Source: Cantharellus purpuraceus (Eukaryota; Basidiomycota; Agaricomycetes; Cantharellales; Hydnaceae). From it: 64,000 nt of DNA. The first letter of the stretch is position 1; each line of letters opens with the position of its first letter. Location of the stretch: NCBI GenBank assembly GCA_025174535.1, contig JALBUN010000012.1:186001-250000 (forward strand), in the 5' to 3' direction. Below are positions 35,617-46,330 of this stretch, piece after piece. The translations under genes were made by a program, and so were the position numbers. The notes beneath the pieces are model-generated. The model worked only from the letters and a program-made list of their open reading frames with translations. It was not told the DNA's origin and did no database searches.

Positions 35617-38600
35617 ATGATATTTTATGGCGACACCCTCCTTGCGCCCCCGGATTCCTTGACTATTCCCCAGTTTATCCTCGACGTTCATTATCCACGG
35701 CGTCTCATACGAACACCTGACATACCATGGCTTGTTGATGACATCACAGGCAAGTCCTATGGCTATGAGGAGATACGTCCACGCGTTCAAGGTATGCCAG
35801 ATACCTTGCTTGGCTATCGTGTTTGCATTAGTAACGCTCGTGCCCAGGGTTCGCAAACTCCTTATACATCAAGTTCAACATTCGTAAGTACCTTGAACCT
35901 CTCGAGGACGCGAGAGCTTATTCCTATCCAACCGTCCATTAGGGGAGGACGACGTGGGTGAGTCCGGCCATGTTCCGTGGTACACTGCCGACTGACACCT
36001 TTCTGCTTAATAGTTTGCCTGTTTAGTCCTAACCACATTGGTGAGCATATGGTCATGGTGCCGAACACGTTAATTTTAATAGACACATAGACTACCCGAT
36101 CGTCATCTGGGCTACCCATCGTCTGGGCGCTATCATTACGCAAGTCTAGCCTTCGTGACCAGATAGATACTTGCCACTGAACTGTCATTTTCAGCGCTGC
36201 AAACCCTACATTCGGTGTGGATGAACTAGGTAATTTTGGGACACTGCATTACCACAGACTGTCAAGACGCCCCTATTTTCAGTGTATCAACTCACTACTA
36301 CCAAGGCCAAGACTATTATCACACACCCTGCCTCTGAGGCCGTCTCCAGAGAAGCAGCTGCCGCAGCTGGTATATCCCAGGATCGCATTGTGCTCCTTCC
36401 TGGTTCTGTATCAGCCACTTCTCTCTCGAGCCCCCGACTCTTCCTTGAGGATTTAATAGTTGATGGACTCCGTGAAACCCCTTCATACACAGAACGCCGG
36501 CTACGCTCTGGCGAAGGCAAGACTAAGCTCGCCTTCCTCTCCTTCTCTTCTGGAACTACAGGCAAGCCTAAGGCTGTAGCGATTCCGCACCACTCTGTGA
36601 TCGCGAATGTGCTGCAAATGGCAAAGTTCCATCGCGTGGGGGACGAAACGTACAACGTGCCACATGACCTGAAGCGTTTTCGTGCTGGCGATGTTATTGC
36701 TGGAGGTGGGTTTCAGGTGATGATCATGTTTCGTGTAACGGATTTGCTAACGGCTTTTGTGTCGATATTGACAGTATTGCCGCTGTTCCGTGAGTCCTCT
36801 CCCCAAGTATCAGCCTCCGATTGATATTGCTGAAACATCCCGCTTCGTACACTTTCTTGTAGATATCTATGGACTTGTCGTCGTGGTATGTCGTGGTCCT
36901 GCGCACTCATTGCCCCTCGAACCTCATTGCAACTTCATGCTCTAGTTGCACTTCATGCTTTTCAGCGGAGTTAGTCTTCCTGTCCTTTCGTTTTTAAAAG
37001 ACGGGTTTGCTTAGAAGAGGCTGCCACTAGATGAAATTAGTGTTGACGTCGAAATTCAACTACGAGGAGATGCTGAAGAGTATCGTCCGGTATAAAATAA
37101 CACATTTAGCGTACGGTCTTCCCCTCAAAACTGGGGACCAGCAGCACGTCCTGATCCCTCCTTTCTTCCATATGCAGCCTCGTTCCACCGCAGGTTGTGC
37201 TCTTTTGCAAGGTCTTTCGCTTGGCTGTTCTCCTCGCATATTGTTGACATTTCCTGTCACCTTTCTCAGCACCCTGCGACTAGGAAATACGATCTCTCCT
37301 CTGTGCGCTTCGTCATGGTCGGCGCTGCGCCGCTCTCTTCCGAGCTCACGCTTCAGTTCCAAAAGGTGCTCCCGCAGGCGGAGATTGGACAGGGCTACGG
37401 CCTTACAGAGACATGTACCACCGTTTGCATGGTACGTGCTTTATATCAGTTGTGCGCAGTGGGATCGCGTGGCCTCCTCTCTGCTCGTGTGGGTATGCAT
37501 GTAAAGATGGTGCTGACTTTGAACTTGTGCCATTCCATGCCATGGCGTGTTCCTTTCTGTTTTCTTTTAGACACCTCTATCACAGCGTCTTGGCACCCCC
37601 GGGAGCGTGGGCCGGCTACTTCCTGGTGTGCGAGCAAAGGTGGTGCGGTCGGATGGCACGTTGGCAGGGTACGATGAACCGGGCGAGCTTGTTGTTACGG
37701 GACCGCAGATGACCATCGGGTACCCTAACAACGCTCAAGCGTGAGTGTTTCTGTATCCTGTGCATTGGCGTGACTGGCCGGCTGGTTAATCAACTGACTG
37801 GATGTTCGCGGTACTTAGGACAAAGGAGACGTATGTGGATGGGTAAGTAGTGTGGCTGAGTTTGTGCGCTCGCCGACTGTGCCATCTCTGATGTTTTCCT
37901 TTTGTGTGCGCCATGCTCTAGGTGGATCCGCACGGGCGACGAGGTGCTTTTCAAGAGAAATGGTGACATGTTTGTTGTCGATCGTCTCAAGGTGTGTTCC
38001 TCCTCTGCACCACTTTTCCCTCCGCAGAGTTCCTCTTGTCCTTCTAACACCCCCTTCTCATCACTGCTCCTCTTCTTTGGTCCTCGCCCTTCCTCTTCTC
38101 ACCCCTGCAGGAAATATTCAAAGTACGCGGTTTCCAAGTTGCTCCCGCTGAGCTTGAGGGACACCTACTTGACCACCCAGAGGTCGCCGACGCAGGTGTC
38201 ATCGGGATCCCTGACGAATTCAGCGGCGAAGTGCCCATGGCATTTATAGCGCTCAATGCTGACGCAGCGCAGCGCGTTGCGGCGGATGCGAGGGAGGGGG
38301 AACGGATTAAGGCTGGGGTGATCAAGGTATTGTAACTCACACCGACCACTATGCTACATATATCTGACTATATTCGTATCAGCATGTAGCAGATGCGAAA
38401 GTGCCGTACAAACACCTAGCGGGCGGCGTTGAATTCATCGATGCCATCCCTAAGAATCCGTCTGGTACGTGTCATCTGTATCTCGGAGCGAACATTTTGT
38501 GACCGCGCGGTACGATACAGGGAAGATTCTGCGTCGATTTTTGAGGGATCGTGCGAAGGACATGCTGGCGAAGCGGAAAGCTGGGAAGCCAAAACTGTAA
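35617..38600 (+). CDS. Acyl-CoA / 4-coumarate-CoA ligase-like AMP-forming enzyme
   Basis: ANL-superfamily ligases activate a carboxylic acid as acyl-AMP and transfer it to CoA. Nineteen exons give 1,740 nt and 579 residues: 35617-35791, 35848-35883, 35943-35957, 36014-36040, 36091-36139, 36195-36229, 36283-36705, 36775-36789, 36863-36885, 36946-36969, 37031-37110, 37178-37211, 37270-37431, 37571-37740, 37819-37842, 37922-37991, 38111-38326, 38383-38464 and 38521-38600. Motifs in order: EDDVVCLFSPNHIDYPIVIW, the P-loop SFSSGTTGKPKAVAIPH, VLPLFHIYGLV, THLALVPPQVVLF, GYGLTET, YVDGWIRTGDE, VDRLKEIFKVRGFQVAPAEL and the catalytic lysine region IPKNPSGKILRR. Intron 5 is GC-AG; exons 3 and 8 are 15 nt. 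The C-terminus is PKL, at best a weak peroxisomal signal. The substrate is undetermined. Confidence 0.93.
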
Positions 38601-38869
38601 AGTTTTCAGTTTGTGGCATGGAGTTCTTCCCATTATTGTATGTACGCCACATGTGGTGCCACCATGTAGATGACGACTAATACATCTACTATTGGAACAT
38701 CGAGCGGGTCACATATATTGAACGGGTCACATATGTGAAATGGACTCACACCAATGATACATCGCGGTGACATCACAGACATGTTTCAGGTGTTGCCATA
38801 TTACATATTTTCATTTAATATTCTCACCACCACTGACGTATATAACACGTCTGTGAGTGTTCGTCCTTC

Positions 38870-39031
38870 CTCAGCCGTATTCACAATATGCGGACTGAGG
38901 TGAGGAACACTAATACCTTTCCCCATTTTACATTCAACTTATACATTCTATCATGTAGCCCTCATTCTTCAGGTACCTACACTCAGCCATATTCACAATA
39001 TACGGACTGAGTCCTCATTCTTCAGATCACA
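38870..39031 (+). repeat. LTR (3' part) of copia element A
   Basis: The segment from about 38905 to 39031 recurs at 45922-46041 with a few substitutions and a 7-bp length difference. It ends in CA four bases before a copia-type primer-binding site, so it is the end of a 5' LTR. It contains two copies of a 30-bp imperfect palindrome (38870-38899 and 38982-39011) of the form CTCAGCCGTAT...CGGACTGAG. The left boundary is not defined. Confidence 0.65.
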
Positions 39032-39034
39032 ATA

Positions 39035-39047
39035 GGTTATGGGCCCC
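39035..39047 (+). other. Primer-binding site of copia element A (initiator tRNA-Met half)
   Basis: GGTTATGGGCCCC, 3 nt after the LTR end, is complementary to the anticodon stem-loop of eukaryotic initiator tRNA-Met (GGGCCCATAACC). Drosophila copia primes from the 3' end of a cleaved initiator tRNA half pairing with just this kind of sequence. Confidence 0.75.
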
Positions 39048-39210
39048 AAGTCCACATTTTGAAATCTAAAAGATTTTCTACTGCGCATAATCACCTCTGA
39101 AAATATCCAACAGTATGACAATACTAAACTCACTGAGAAAAACATTGGCAGACTCACTGTTGGTACATGGCCACAATGGTCCAGGAGATGCCATGCAATC
39201 CTATGAGCAA

Positions 39211-39560
39211 ATGGCACATGGTCCTATATCGAAGGAATCAAAAGTGTACCTCCATCAGATGAAACCAAGAAGCTCGAATGGATTGATATGAATGATAGGA
39301 TTGTCAGGATGCTGTGTCAAGTAGTCAAGGACTTGCTTTCCCAAGAAATAGAACAATATACCTCAGCATCCAAGGCTTGGGAACACCCCAAGAGAAAGAC
39401 ATACCAGTGTGGCATTAACTCCAAATTCAATGCCCTTCAGAATGCCATGCAACTGCAATTCACTACTGCCATGACTGCCTCATCAGTACTCACAGACCTC
39501 AGGGACTACATGGAGGCTCTCCAACTGCAGGTGGCTGTTCAATTCCTCGCTGGTGGCTTG
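39211..39560 (+). pseudogene. Copia element A gag, broken
   Basis: Gag remnant with frame breaks. Readable blocks are VPPSDETKKLEWIDMNDRIV, VVKDLLSQEIEQYTSASKAW and FNALQNAMQLQFTTAM, which fit the gag domain of Ty1/copia polyproteins. The reading ends in unrelated sequence after about 39550. The gag C-terminus of an element with the same orientation reappears at 41635. Confidence 0.6.
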
Positions 39561-40066
39561 TAATGCACTAGGTCCGATTGGGGGTCGGAGATTGGGTTGG
39601 AGGTTGGGTTGGAGGTTGGGTCGGAGTTGGAGCACATCGTGGGGGTCGGGACGGACTTGGCTTCAGCTTATGTGCTGCGCCCTCACTAATACCGGTGTCT
39701 GAGATTTTGGAGATGGAGTACGACTTAGAGAGTTAGGATCAGACTTAGGAACTAGGTGTGATTTGATATTCGAACTGGGGAATGAAGTCCCCAGTTGGGC
39801 AACTTAAATACATATTTTGAAATCTAATAATAATTACTCCAGTGATGGGTCTCCGAGGCCAACGGCCTTACATGAGTATATCCGAGTCCGATGGGGATGG
39901 ATGTCCAGGTTCCTATGGTGATGCTGATGCATCAATCAGAACCGGAGACGGATGGGCAGAATCAGCGGTGACGATCGGACAGGTAGATGGAGACGGCGGT
40001 TTCCAAATGGAGTATAGATTTCATGTGCGTAGGGATCTGAGTGGATCGGACAGGGATCTGGACATT
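39561..40066. repeat. Unassigned insert with G-rich tandem repeat
   Basis: It separates the copia gag from the solo LTR. 39584-39640 is a tandem GATTGGGTTGGAGGTTGGG-type repeat with many GG/GGG runs. A 9-bp perfect hairpin (AACTGGGGA...TCCCCAGTT) lies near 39775. It could be a fragment of another LTR. No coding content. Confidence 0.4.
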
Positions 40067-41519
40067 TGTTTTGGAACCCGCAAAATTATGGTGTTAGGGC
40101 AAACTCTAAATCACCACAATTCCGTGAATGAACAGCTGAGAAGAATATCAAATCCTACTGCAGCACAACTCCAGAAACGATTTAACGTTTGTACTTTGGT
40201 TACAATCCGTTGTAATGGTCAATGCAGACGATACGCAGGAAGGTAATACGTTTCTTAGCAGTAGGGAATGAATAAGACTTCCAGAGTCTAGAGTTCACAG
40301 ACGCTTAGGGGTCCAGATATTCCAAAAAGAGGGGAATGCACTTAGAGGCTAGAGGAAGTAGGTGGATGAATCCAACCATCCAACCAGTGACACTCTGAAG
40401 CGGGTAACAGCGATGTGTGAAGTAGTCTAGCAACTGCTTCACACAAGTTCAAGCTTCTAATGCTCTGCAAAGGCAGTACACACTAGTAACTTAAACAAGA
40501 GCACTAATGGCAGGACTATTGACAGACAATCTCACCCTGTAGATTCGTAGTCACGCGAGGTAGATACTACACTCACGCCCAAAGCAGGACAATCACTACT
40601 TCGAGTGCAATCGAATACAGTTACACAACTGTAAGCGACCCTTGAACTGGACAATCAACAGTTACTGAGATATAGAGGATGACACTGTATGTCACTCTAG
40701 TCACACTGATGTGCAAATGATGGGGTAGAAATGGTTATTTATTTCAGAGGCAGAATGGGCTCCTTTTATATTGTATTTACAGGAGCTGACTAATACTACT
40801 GGAAACTTCTACCTATTAATAGATGGAAACTACTGGAAGCTAGTGGAATATGTGAGAAGGGGTGGAAGTTTCCTAGCCAATGAGCTGCTTGGATTTGCTC
40901 TGACTCAGGGCATGAGTCATGGATGGAGTCATAGTGTGACTCAGAGCAGGAGTCATAGTATGAGTAATCACAGGAGTCATGGTATGAGTCATGGAAGGAG
41001 TCATAGCATGAGTCATGGCAGGAGTCATTGCATGAGTCACCATTACTCAAATAACTCGGTCAATACTTCGTTTCCCAGGCTGATTAGCACAGCTATGGGT
41101 AGGCATGGCTTCTATTGAACTCTCCACTGAAAATGGAGTCAGGAGGTGCAGTGGTTGCGAAGATATTGAGGATTTACTGGCAGTGGTGACCAGATTGAGT
41201 CGGAGATTGAAATGAGTCATGTGATTGAAAATGAGTCAGTTGTCCGGGTGACTCCGGCTGACTTTGAGGCTGCTGACATCTGCGAAGGTTTGTGGGTCCA
41301 TGTGGGTCCCAAAACTTTGCCCAGCAGAACAATAAGTTTGTAGACTCATTTCTGCATGGAAAATTCCCAAAAAAATATGAAAAAATAGAGAATATTTGAA
41401 TGGCCCTGAATCAAGAGAAAGCAGCAGATATATGCTGATATTTTAAGGCCATCAAGCGGAATTGTGCAGTTTCGGGACTTTAAACAAGATCTTTTTAAGG
41501 GAAAACCAGTTCCCATACA
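40067..41519 (+). mobile_element. Solo LTR-like element, about 1.45 kb
   Basis: It begins TGTTTTGGAACC and ends TTCCCATACA, giving LTR-type TG...CA ends. The 5 bp on the left (acatt) and right (acgtt) differ only by a CpG-type transition, consistent with a decayed target-site duplication. The first 0.8 kb matches both arms of the palindrome at 42333-44827. The part from about 41275 to 41519 matches the palindrome's spacer read on the minus strand. A TATATTGTATTTAC element lies at about 40768. No coding function. Confidence 0.7.
40905..41040 (+). repeat. Minisatellite of ATGAGTCAT-containing units
   Basis: About ten tandem units of 12 bp (two alternate to make a 24-bp period) built on GGAGTCATAGC / ATGAGTCATGG. 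The perfect palindrome ATGAGTCAT occurs at least three times in the array and further TGAGTCA sites lie at 41214 and 41233. The unit is absent from the related palindrome copies. If translated it would read repeated MSHGRSHS, but no gene context supports that. Confidence 0.75.
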
Positions 41520-41634
41520 ACGTTAATGAATATAGTCATAACATGGCTGTAGGCAACAGATTTGGCATCTTTAAGTCTACAGTGGTGAGCCCCCAACCAA
41601 AGAGGAATGGACCATTGGGTGGCTACTCCATGCA

Positions 41635-42330
41635 ATGTGTGACAGCAAATTTGAAGGACTACACAAGATCCTCATAGCATCATCATTGGCACTTACCCCC
41701 TCTGCCATCATTCAATGTATTGAGTCTGAAGCACAAGAGTCCAGGCAACGTGAAATGGTTAAAAATGAAGATATTCTACTTGCTGCAAAGCAGAAACAAG
41801 TGAAGGTGGCCAGCAATTCATTGAGATGCTCAAACTGTGACAAGAACAGACATACAATTGAGAAATGTTGGGAAAAAGGAGGGGGCAGCAAAGCCCCAGA
41901 CTGGTGGAAAACAGTGAAAGAGAAGAAATGCAAGGAGGGTAAAAAAGGAGAAAAAGTACACGCTGCAATCTCTGAAGTTGCTGATGAGGATTTGGGGTCA
42001 GAGTCCTGTGCTGTACTCCAAGACCCACCTGAGCCCTCAAATAGCTCATCCATAGACTGGGAGAACATCATGGCATATGCAACTACACACCTACTGTACT
42101 ACCTTGACTCAGGAGCCATGAGTCACTGCTCCCCAATCAAAGAAGACTTTTCAAACCTTCATCCAATACCACCTCACAGCATCCACGGTATAAATGGCTT
42201 GGTATTCAAGTGACTGCCAAAGGTATCATAAAACTACAATGTGGAAAAGGATGAAAATTACTGCTACATGATGCACTCTACATACCAGAAGCCAGGCTAT
42301 AGCTCATCTCCATAGGCAGGCTAGGAGATA
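41635..42330 (+). pseudogene. Copia gag C-terminus and protease, truncated
   Basis: An open frame of 192 codons (41635-42213) carries a CCHC zinc knuckle, CSNCDKNRHTIEKCW, and after an acidic linker the aspartic protease active site YYLDSGAMSHCSP. After a frame break, LLHDALYIPEA and ISIGRLGDK continue the copia protease region. It stops abruptly at the palindrome (42333). Integrase and reverse transcriptase are missing. It is probably the continuation of element A. Confidence 0.8.
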
Positions 42331-42332
42331 AG

Positions 42333-44827
42333 TGTTTTGGAACCCGCAAAATTATGGTGTTAGGGCAAACTCTAAATCACCACAATTCCGTGAATGAACA
42401 GCTGAGAAGAATATCAAACCCTGCTGCAGCACAACTCCAGAAACGATTTAACGTTTGTACTTTGGTTACAATCCTTTGTATTGGTCAATGCAGACTATAC
42501 GCAGAAAGGTAATACGTTTCTTAGCAGCAAGAAATGAATAAGACTTCCAGAGTCTAGAGTTCACGGACGCTTAGGGGTCCAGATATTCCAAAAAGAGGGG
42601 AATGCACTTAGAGGCTAAAGGAAGTAGGTGGATGAATCCAACCGTCCAACCAGTGGCACTCAGAAGCGGGTAACAGCGATGTGTGAAGTAGTCTAGCAAC
42701 TGCTTCACACAAGTTCAAGCTTCTAATGCTCTGCAAAGGCAGTACACACTAGTAACTTAAACAAGAGCACTAATGGCAGGACTATTGACAGACAATCTCA
42801 CCCTGTAGATTCGTAGTCACTTGAGGTAGATACTACACTCATGCCCAAAGCAGGAATATCACTACCTTGAGTGCAATCAAGTACAGTTACACAACTGTAA
42901 AAGATCCTTGAACTGGTAATCAACAGTTACTGAGATAGAGGATGACACTGTATGTCACTCTAGTCACACTGGTGTGCAGAAGATGGGTAGAATGTGATGA
43001 TATGTTATTCTTTCAGAGGCAGAATGGCCTCCTTATATATTGTATTTACAGGGGCTGACTGATGGTTCTGGAATATTCTACCTATTAATAGATGGAAGCT
43101 ACTGGAAGGTTGTGGAAGGTGGAAGAAAGGGGTAGAATATTCCAAGCCAATCACAGGATCTGATCACTGGACTAACACTGATCAGGAGCTGAATAATGGT
43201 TCTGGAAAGTTCTATCTAATAATAGAGGGAAACAGCTAGACTGTTATGGAAAGGGGTAGAATATTCCAAGGCAATCACCTGATTTGATCCCTGAACTAGG
43301 CACTGATCAGGCAAAAAGAAGGGTGTCCACCCTGTTTTCTGCACTGGTTTGGACAGCCATGGATAGCCACATGTCATGTGATGATCTGCATGGAAAATAG
43401 TGCCCTGAGAGGCTGTGTATGGGAACCACCTTTTCCCTATCACATTCCATTTATGCAGCACCAATGTGCTATTCTTTGCTTTTCCATTCCTAAATATCAG
43501 CATATATTTGATGCTTGTACCTGGAATGGACTTATTCAAATATTCTCTATTTTTCCATATTTTTCCAGGAATATTCCATGCAGAACTCGGCTCAGAATCA
43601 TTTATTTCTGCTGTGCTACAGTTGTGGACCCATAGGCGCCCACAAACCTTCGCGCAGCCGGCTCTCCCCTTTTGGACCAGGCATTCGGCCTGAATTCAAG
43701 CTCAGATGTCTCTGATCAATAAATATTCTGTAACTTAACAACCACAGCCTCTCAGGGCACTATTTTCCATGCAGATCATCACATGACATGTGGCTATCCA
43801 TGGCTGTCCAAACCAGTGCAGAAAACAGGGTGGACACCCTTCTTTTTGCCTGATCAGTGCCTAGTTCAGGGATCAAATCAGGTGATTGCCTTGGAATATT
43901 CTACCCCTTTCCATAACAGTCTAGCTGTTTCCCTCTATTATTAGATAGAACTTTCCAGAACCATTATTCAGCTCCTGATCAGTGTTAGTCCAGTGATCAG
44001 ATCCTGTGATTGGCTTGGAATATTCTACCCCTTTCTTCCACCTTCCACAACCTTCCAGTAGCTTCCATCTATTAATAGGTAGAATATTCCAGAACCATCA
44101 GTCAGCCCCTGTAAATACAATATATAAGGAGGCCATTCTGCCTCTGAAAGAATAACATATCATCACATTCTACCCATCTTCTGCACACCAGTGTGACTAG
44201 AGTGACATACAGTGTCATCCTCTATCTCAGTAACTGTTGATTACCAGTTCAAGGATCTTTTACAGTTGTGTAACTGTACTTGATTGCACTCGAAGTAGTG
44301 ATATTCCTGCTTTGGGCATGAGTGTAGTATCTACCTCGCGTGACTACGAATCTACAGGGTGAGATTGTCTGTCAATAGTCCTGCCATTAGTGCTCTTGTT
44401 TAAGTTACTAGTGTGTACTGCCTTTGCAGAGCATTAGAAGCTTGAACTTGTGTGAAGCAGTTGCTAGACTACTTCACACATCGCTGTTACCCGCTTCTGA
44501 GTGCCACTGGTTGGACGGTTGGATTCATCCACCTACTTCCTTTAGCCTCTAAGTGCATTCCCCTCTTTTTGGAATATCTGGACCCCTAAGCGTCCGTGAA
44601 CTCTAGACTCTGGAAGTCTTATTCATTTCTTGCTGCTAAGAAACGTATTACCTTTCTGCGTATAGTCTGCATTGACCAATACAAAGGATTGTAACCAAAG
44701 TACAAACGTTAAATCGTTTCTGGAGTTGTGCTGCAGCAGGGTTTGATATTCTTCTCAGCTGTTCATTCACGGAATTGTGGTGATTTAGAGTTTGCCCTAA
44801 CACCATAATTTTGCGGGTTCCAAAACA
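42333..44827. repeat. 2.5-kb palindrome: two LTR-like copies head to head, 1,085-bp arms
   Basis: Arm 1 (42333-43417) and arm 2 (43743-44827) are reverse complements of equal length and nearly identical. Outer ends are TGTTTTGGAACC and GGTTCCAAAACA. The 325-bp spacer belongs to the minus-strand copy, because its reverse complement is found in the same order in the solo LTR at 40067-41519. The minus copy (43416-44827) is thus complete, TG...CA; the plus copy is truncated at about 1,083 bp. TATATATTG lies in each arm (about 43035 and 44120). No target duplication was found. Confidence 0.85.
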
Positions 44828-45351
44828 TCCTCTGTAGATTGGGTTTCCTGTGACATAAGGATTGTCTGCAGAGTGGAATAAGAAGCTGGTAAGGAGAGAA
44901 TGATAGCAATGGCCAAAAGATTGTCAGAGATCCCATTTTTGAGGGCGGTAAGGGTTTGTGCAGTGTGCCGCATTTTATTGATCTGTGGCTCAAGAGGTTC
45001 AGTGTCCACCAAGCTACTGTGGAACAGCTCGCCAATAAGGTAGGCAACTTTCTGAGTGCCCTTCCCTTCATATCATATGCTGAGCTTGTCCCATATATCC
45101 TTTGCTGACTCTATCCCAATAATCCCATTCAGCGGCTCATCTTTCAGTGTTAAGATGATCTGAGCTCGTGCATCTTGGATCTTGTCTGCAGCTGATTCAG
45201 TGCCTTCAATAGCCTTCCATAGTCCTCAGAGTTTGAGAACAGTTTGGATGCGATATTTCCATGCCTGATAGTTCGAACCATCATCGTTAAGATAAGGAAT
45301 ATCATAGAGACGATTTGAGGGTTTGTCAATGGGTGGAGATGGGGTAGTCAT
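44828..45351 (-). pseudogene. Copia element B gag, broken
   Basis: Start MTTPSPPIDKPSNRLYDIPY at 45351, then YQAWKYRIQTVLKL, ARAQIILTLKDEPLNGIIGI and VAYLIGELFHSSLVDTEPLE, a copia gag domain. Two in-frame TGA codons interrupt it, one of them before GLWKAIEGT where copia gag normally has a tryptophan-type codon, as expected from G-to-A decay. The reading ends at the palindrome edge. Confidence 0.7.
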
Positions 45352-45413
45352 GGCGGTAGTATAGTGGTAGACAGAATATCACAGTGATAACTTTCTTCTA
45401 TAGTTCAGGCAAC

Positions 45414-45426
45414 GGGGCCCATAACC
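45414..45426 (-). other. Primer-binding site of copia element B
   Basis: The minus strand reads GGTTATGGGCCCC directly after the LTR end TACA, the same 13 bases as in element A and complementary to the initiator tRNA-Met anticodon arm. Confidence 0.75.
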
Positions 45427-45771
45427 TGTATGAAGTTGAAGCGCAGTGAAGCTGTAGTGTAAACTCAGTCTCGTATCAATCGAAGACTGTATTGTCATCT
45501 AACCTGTAGTGTAAACTGTACTAGAGTTAGACAAGTAACAATAGAAAATGTTAACAAGCGAACCTCAGTCTCGTATCAATCGAAGACTGAGGTATACTGA
45601 AGAGTACTATGCTACTTAAATATACTAGAAATCCCCCCTATACGGATCCAGGCTCCTGCTGCGGATCCGACCCTTGGAACAGCATTATGAATGCTGTTCC
45701 AGCATAACAAGGGTAAGCTTGTTATAGTTTCGTCAGGGTTATGGACCGTAGTGGACCCGCTTTATACAACA
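45427..45771 (-). repeat. LTR of copia element B, about 345 bp
   Basis: On the minus strand it runs from TGTTGTATAAAG (45771) to TTCATACA (45427), with TG...CA ends, and abuts the primer-binding site. It contains two direct copies of a 24-bp motif of the form CAGTCTCGTATC...AAGACTG at about 45466 and 45566, a TATATTTAAG box near 45620 and a 10-bp hairpin around 45690. A partner LTR is not present. Confidence 0.6.
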
Positions 45772-45921
45772 CATGTTCGTTTTGCAACAGAGAGCACGTT
45801 TCTGTTTCAATGAAGGCGCAATTTTGTTATGTATCAGTAGGATGAAATTAGCTAATCTTGATTAATCAGCCCAGTTGCATGCGCTCTCATTCACAAGTTC
45901 ATTTGGCGCTGCAACATAACA

Positions 45922-46041
45922 GAACACTAATACCTTTTCCCATTTTACATTCACATTCTATCATGTAGTCCTCATTCTCCAGGTACCTACACTCAGCCGT
46001 ATTCACAATATACGGACTGAGTCCTCATTCTTCAGATCACA
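45922..46041 (+). repeat. LTR fragment of the element A family
   Basis: About 120 bp repeating 38905-39031, including one copy of the 30-bp palindrome at 45992-46021, and ending in the same ATCACA. It could be the 3' LTR of element A, which would make 38.9-46.04 kb one nested insertion. The end next to 45922 is truncated. Confidence 0.6.
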
Positions 46042-46330
46042 ATATCTACAGTATACATGCTGATGTTTGGAAGCCGCGTCGTAAGCGTGTGTATTACATT
46101 ATGAACTACGTGACAAGATCGTAGAGACATTCAGCAAAGTTACAGTGGTATGATGGTAACGTAATAAAGATGATTTCAGAAAGCAACATGAGATCCCAGA
46201 GGGCACGGCACGAGTCACTTGTCCTTTCGACCAGAGACGAAATGTTTTCTGACTAAGCGGCGCTACTTTTAACTGGTGCTCCGGCCTATTCCCGCACATT
46301 GCTTAGCTACAGACAGTATAAAGCGGGTGG

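Noticed and set aside
40771..41118. A repeat protein with MSHGRSHS units
   Set aside because: The frame lies inside an LTR and is a by-product of the DNA minisatellite. The opposite strand is equally open.
42333..44827. A foldback DNA transposon
   Set aside because: The ends do not carry a target duplication. A third copy shows the unit to be a TG...CA LTR-like element, so two inverted LTRs explain the structure better.
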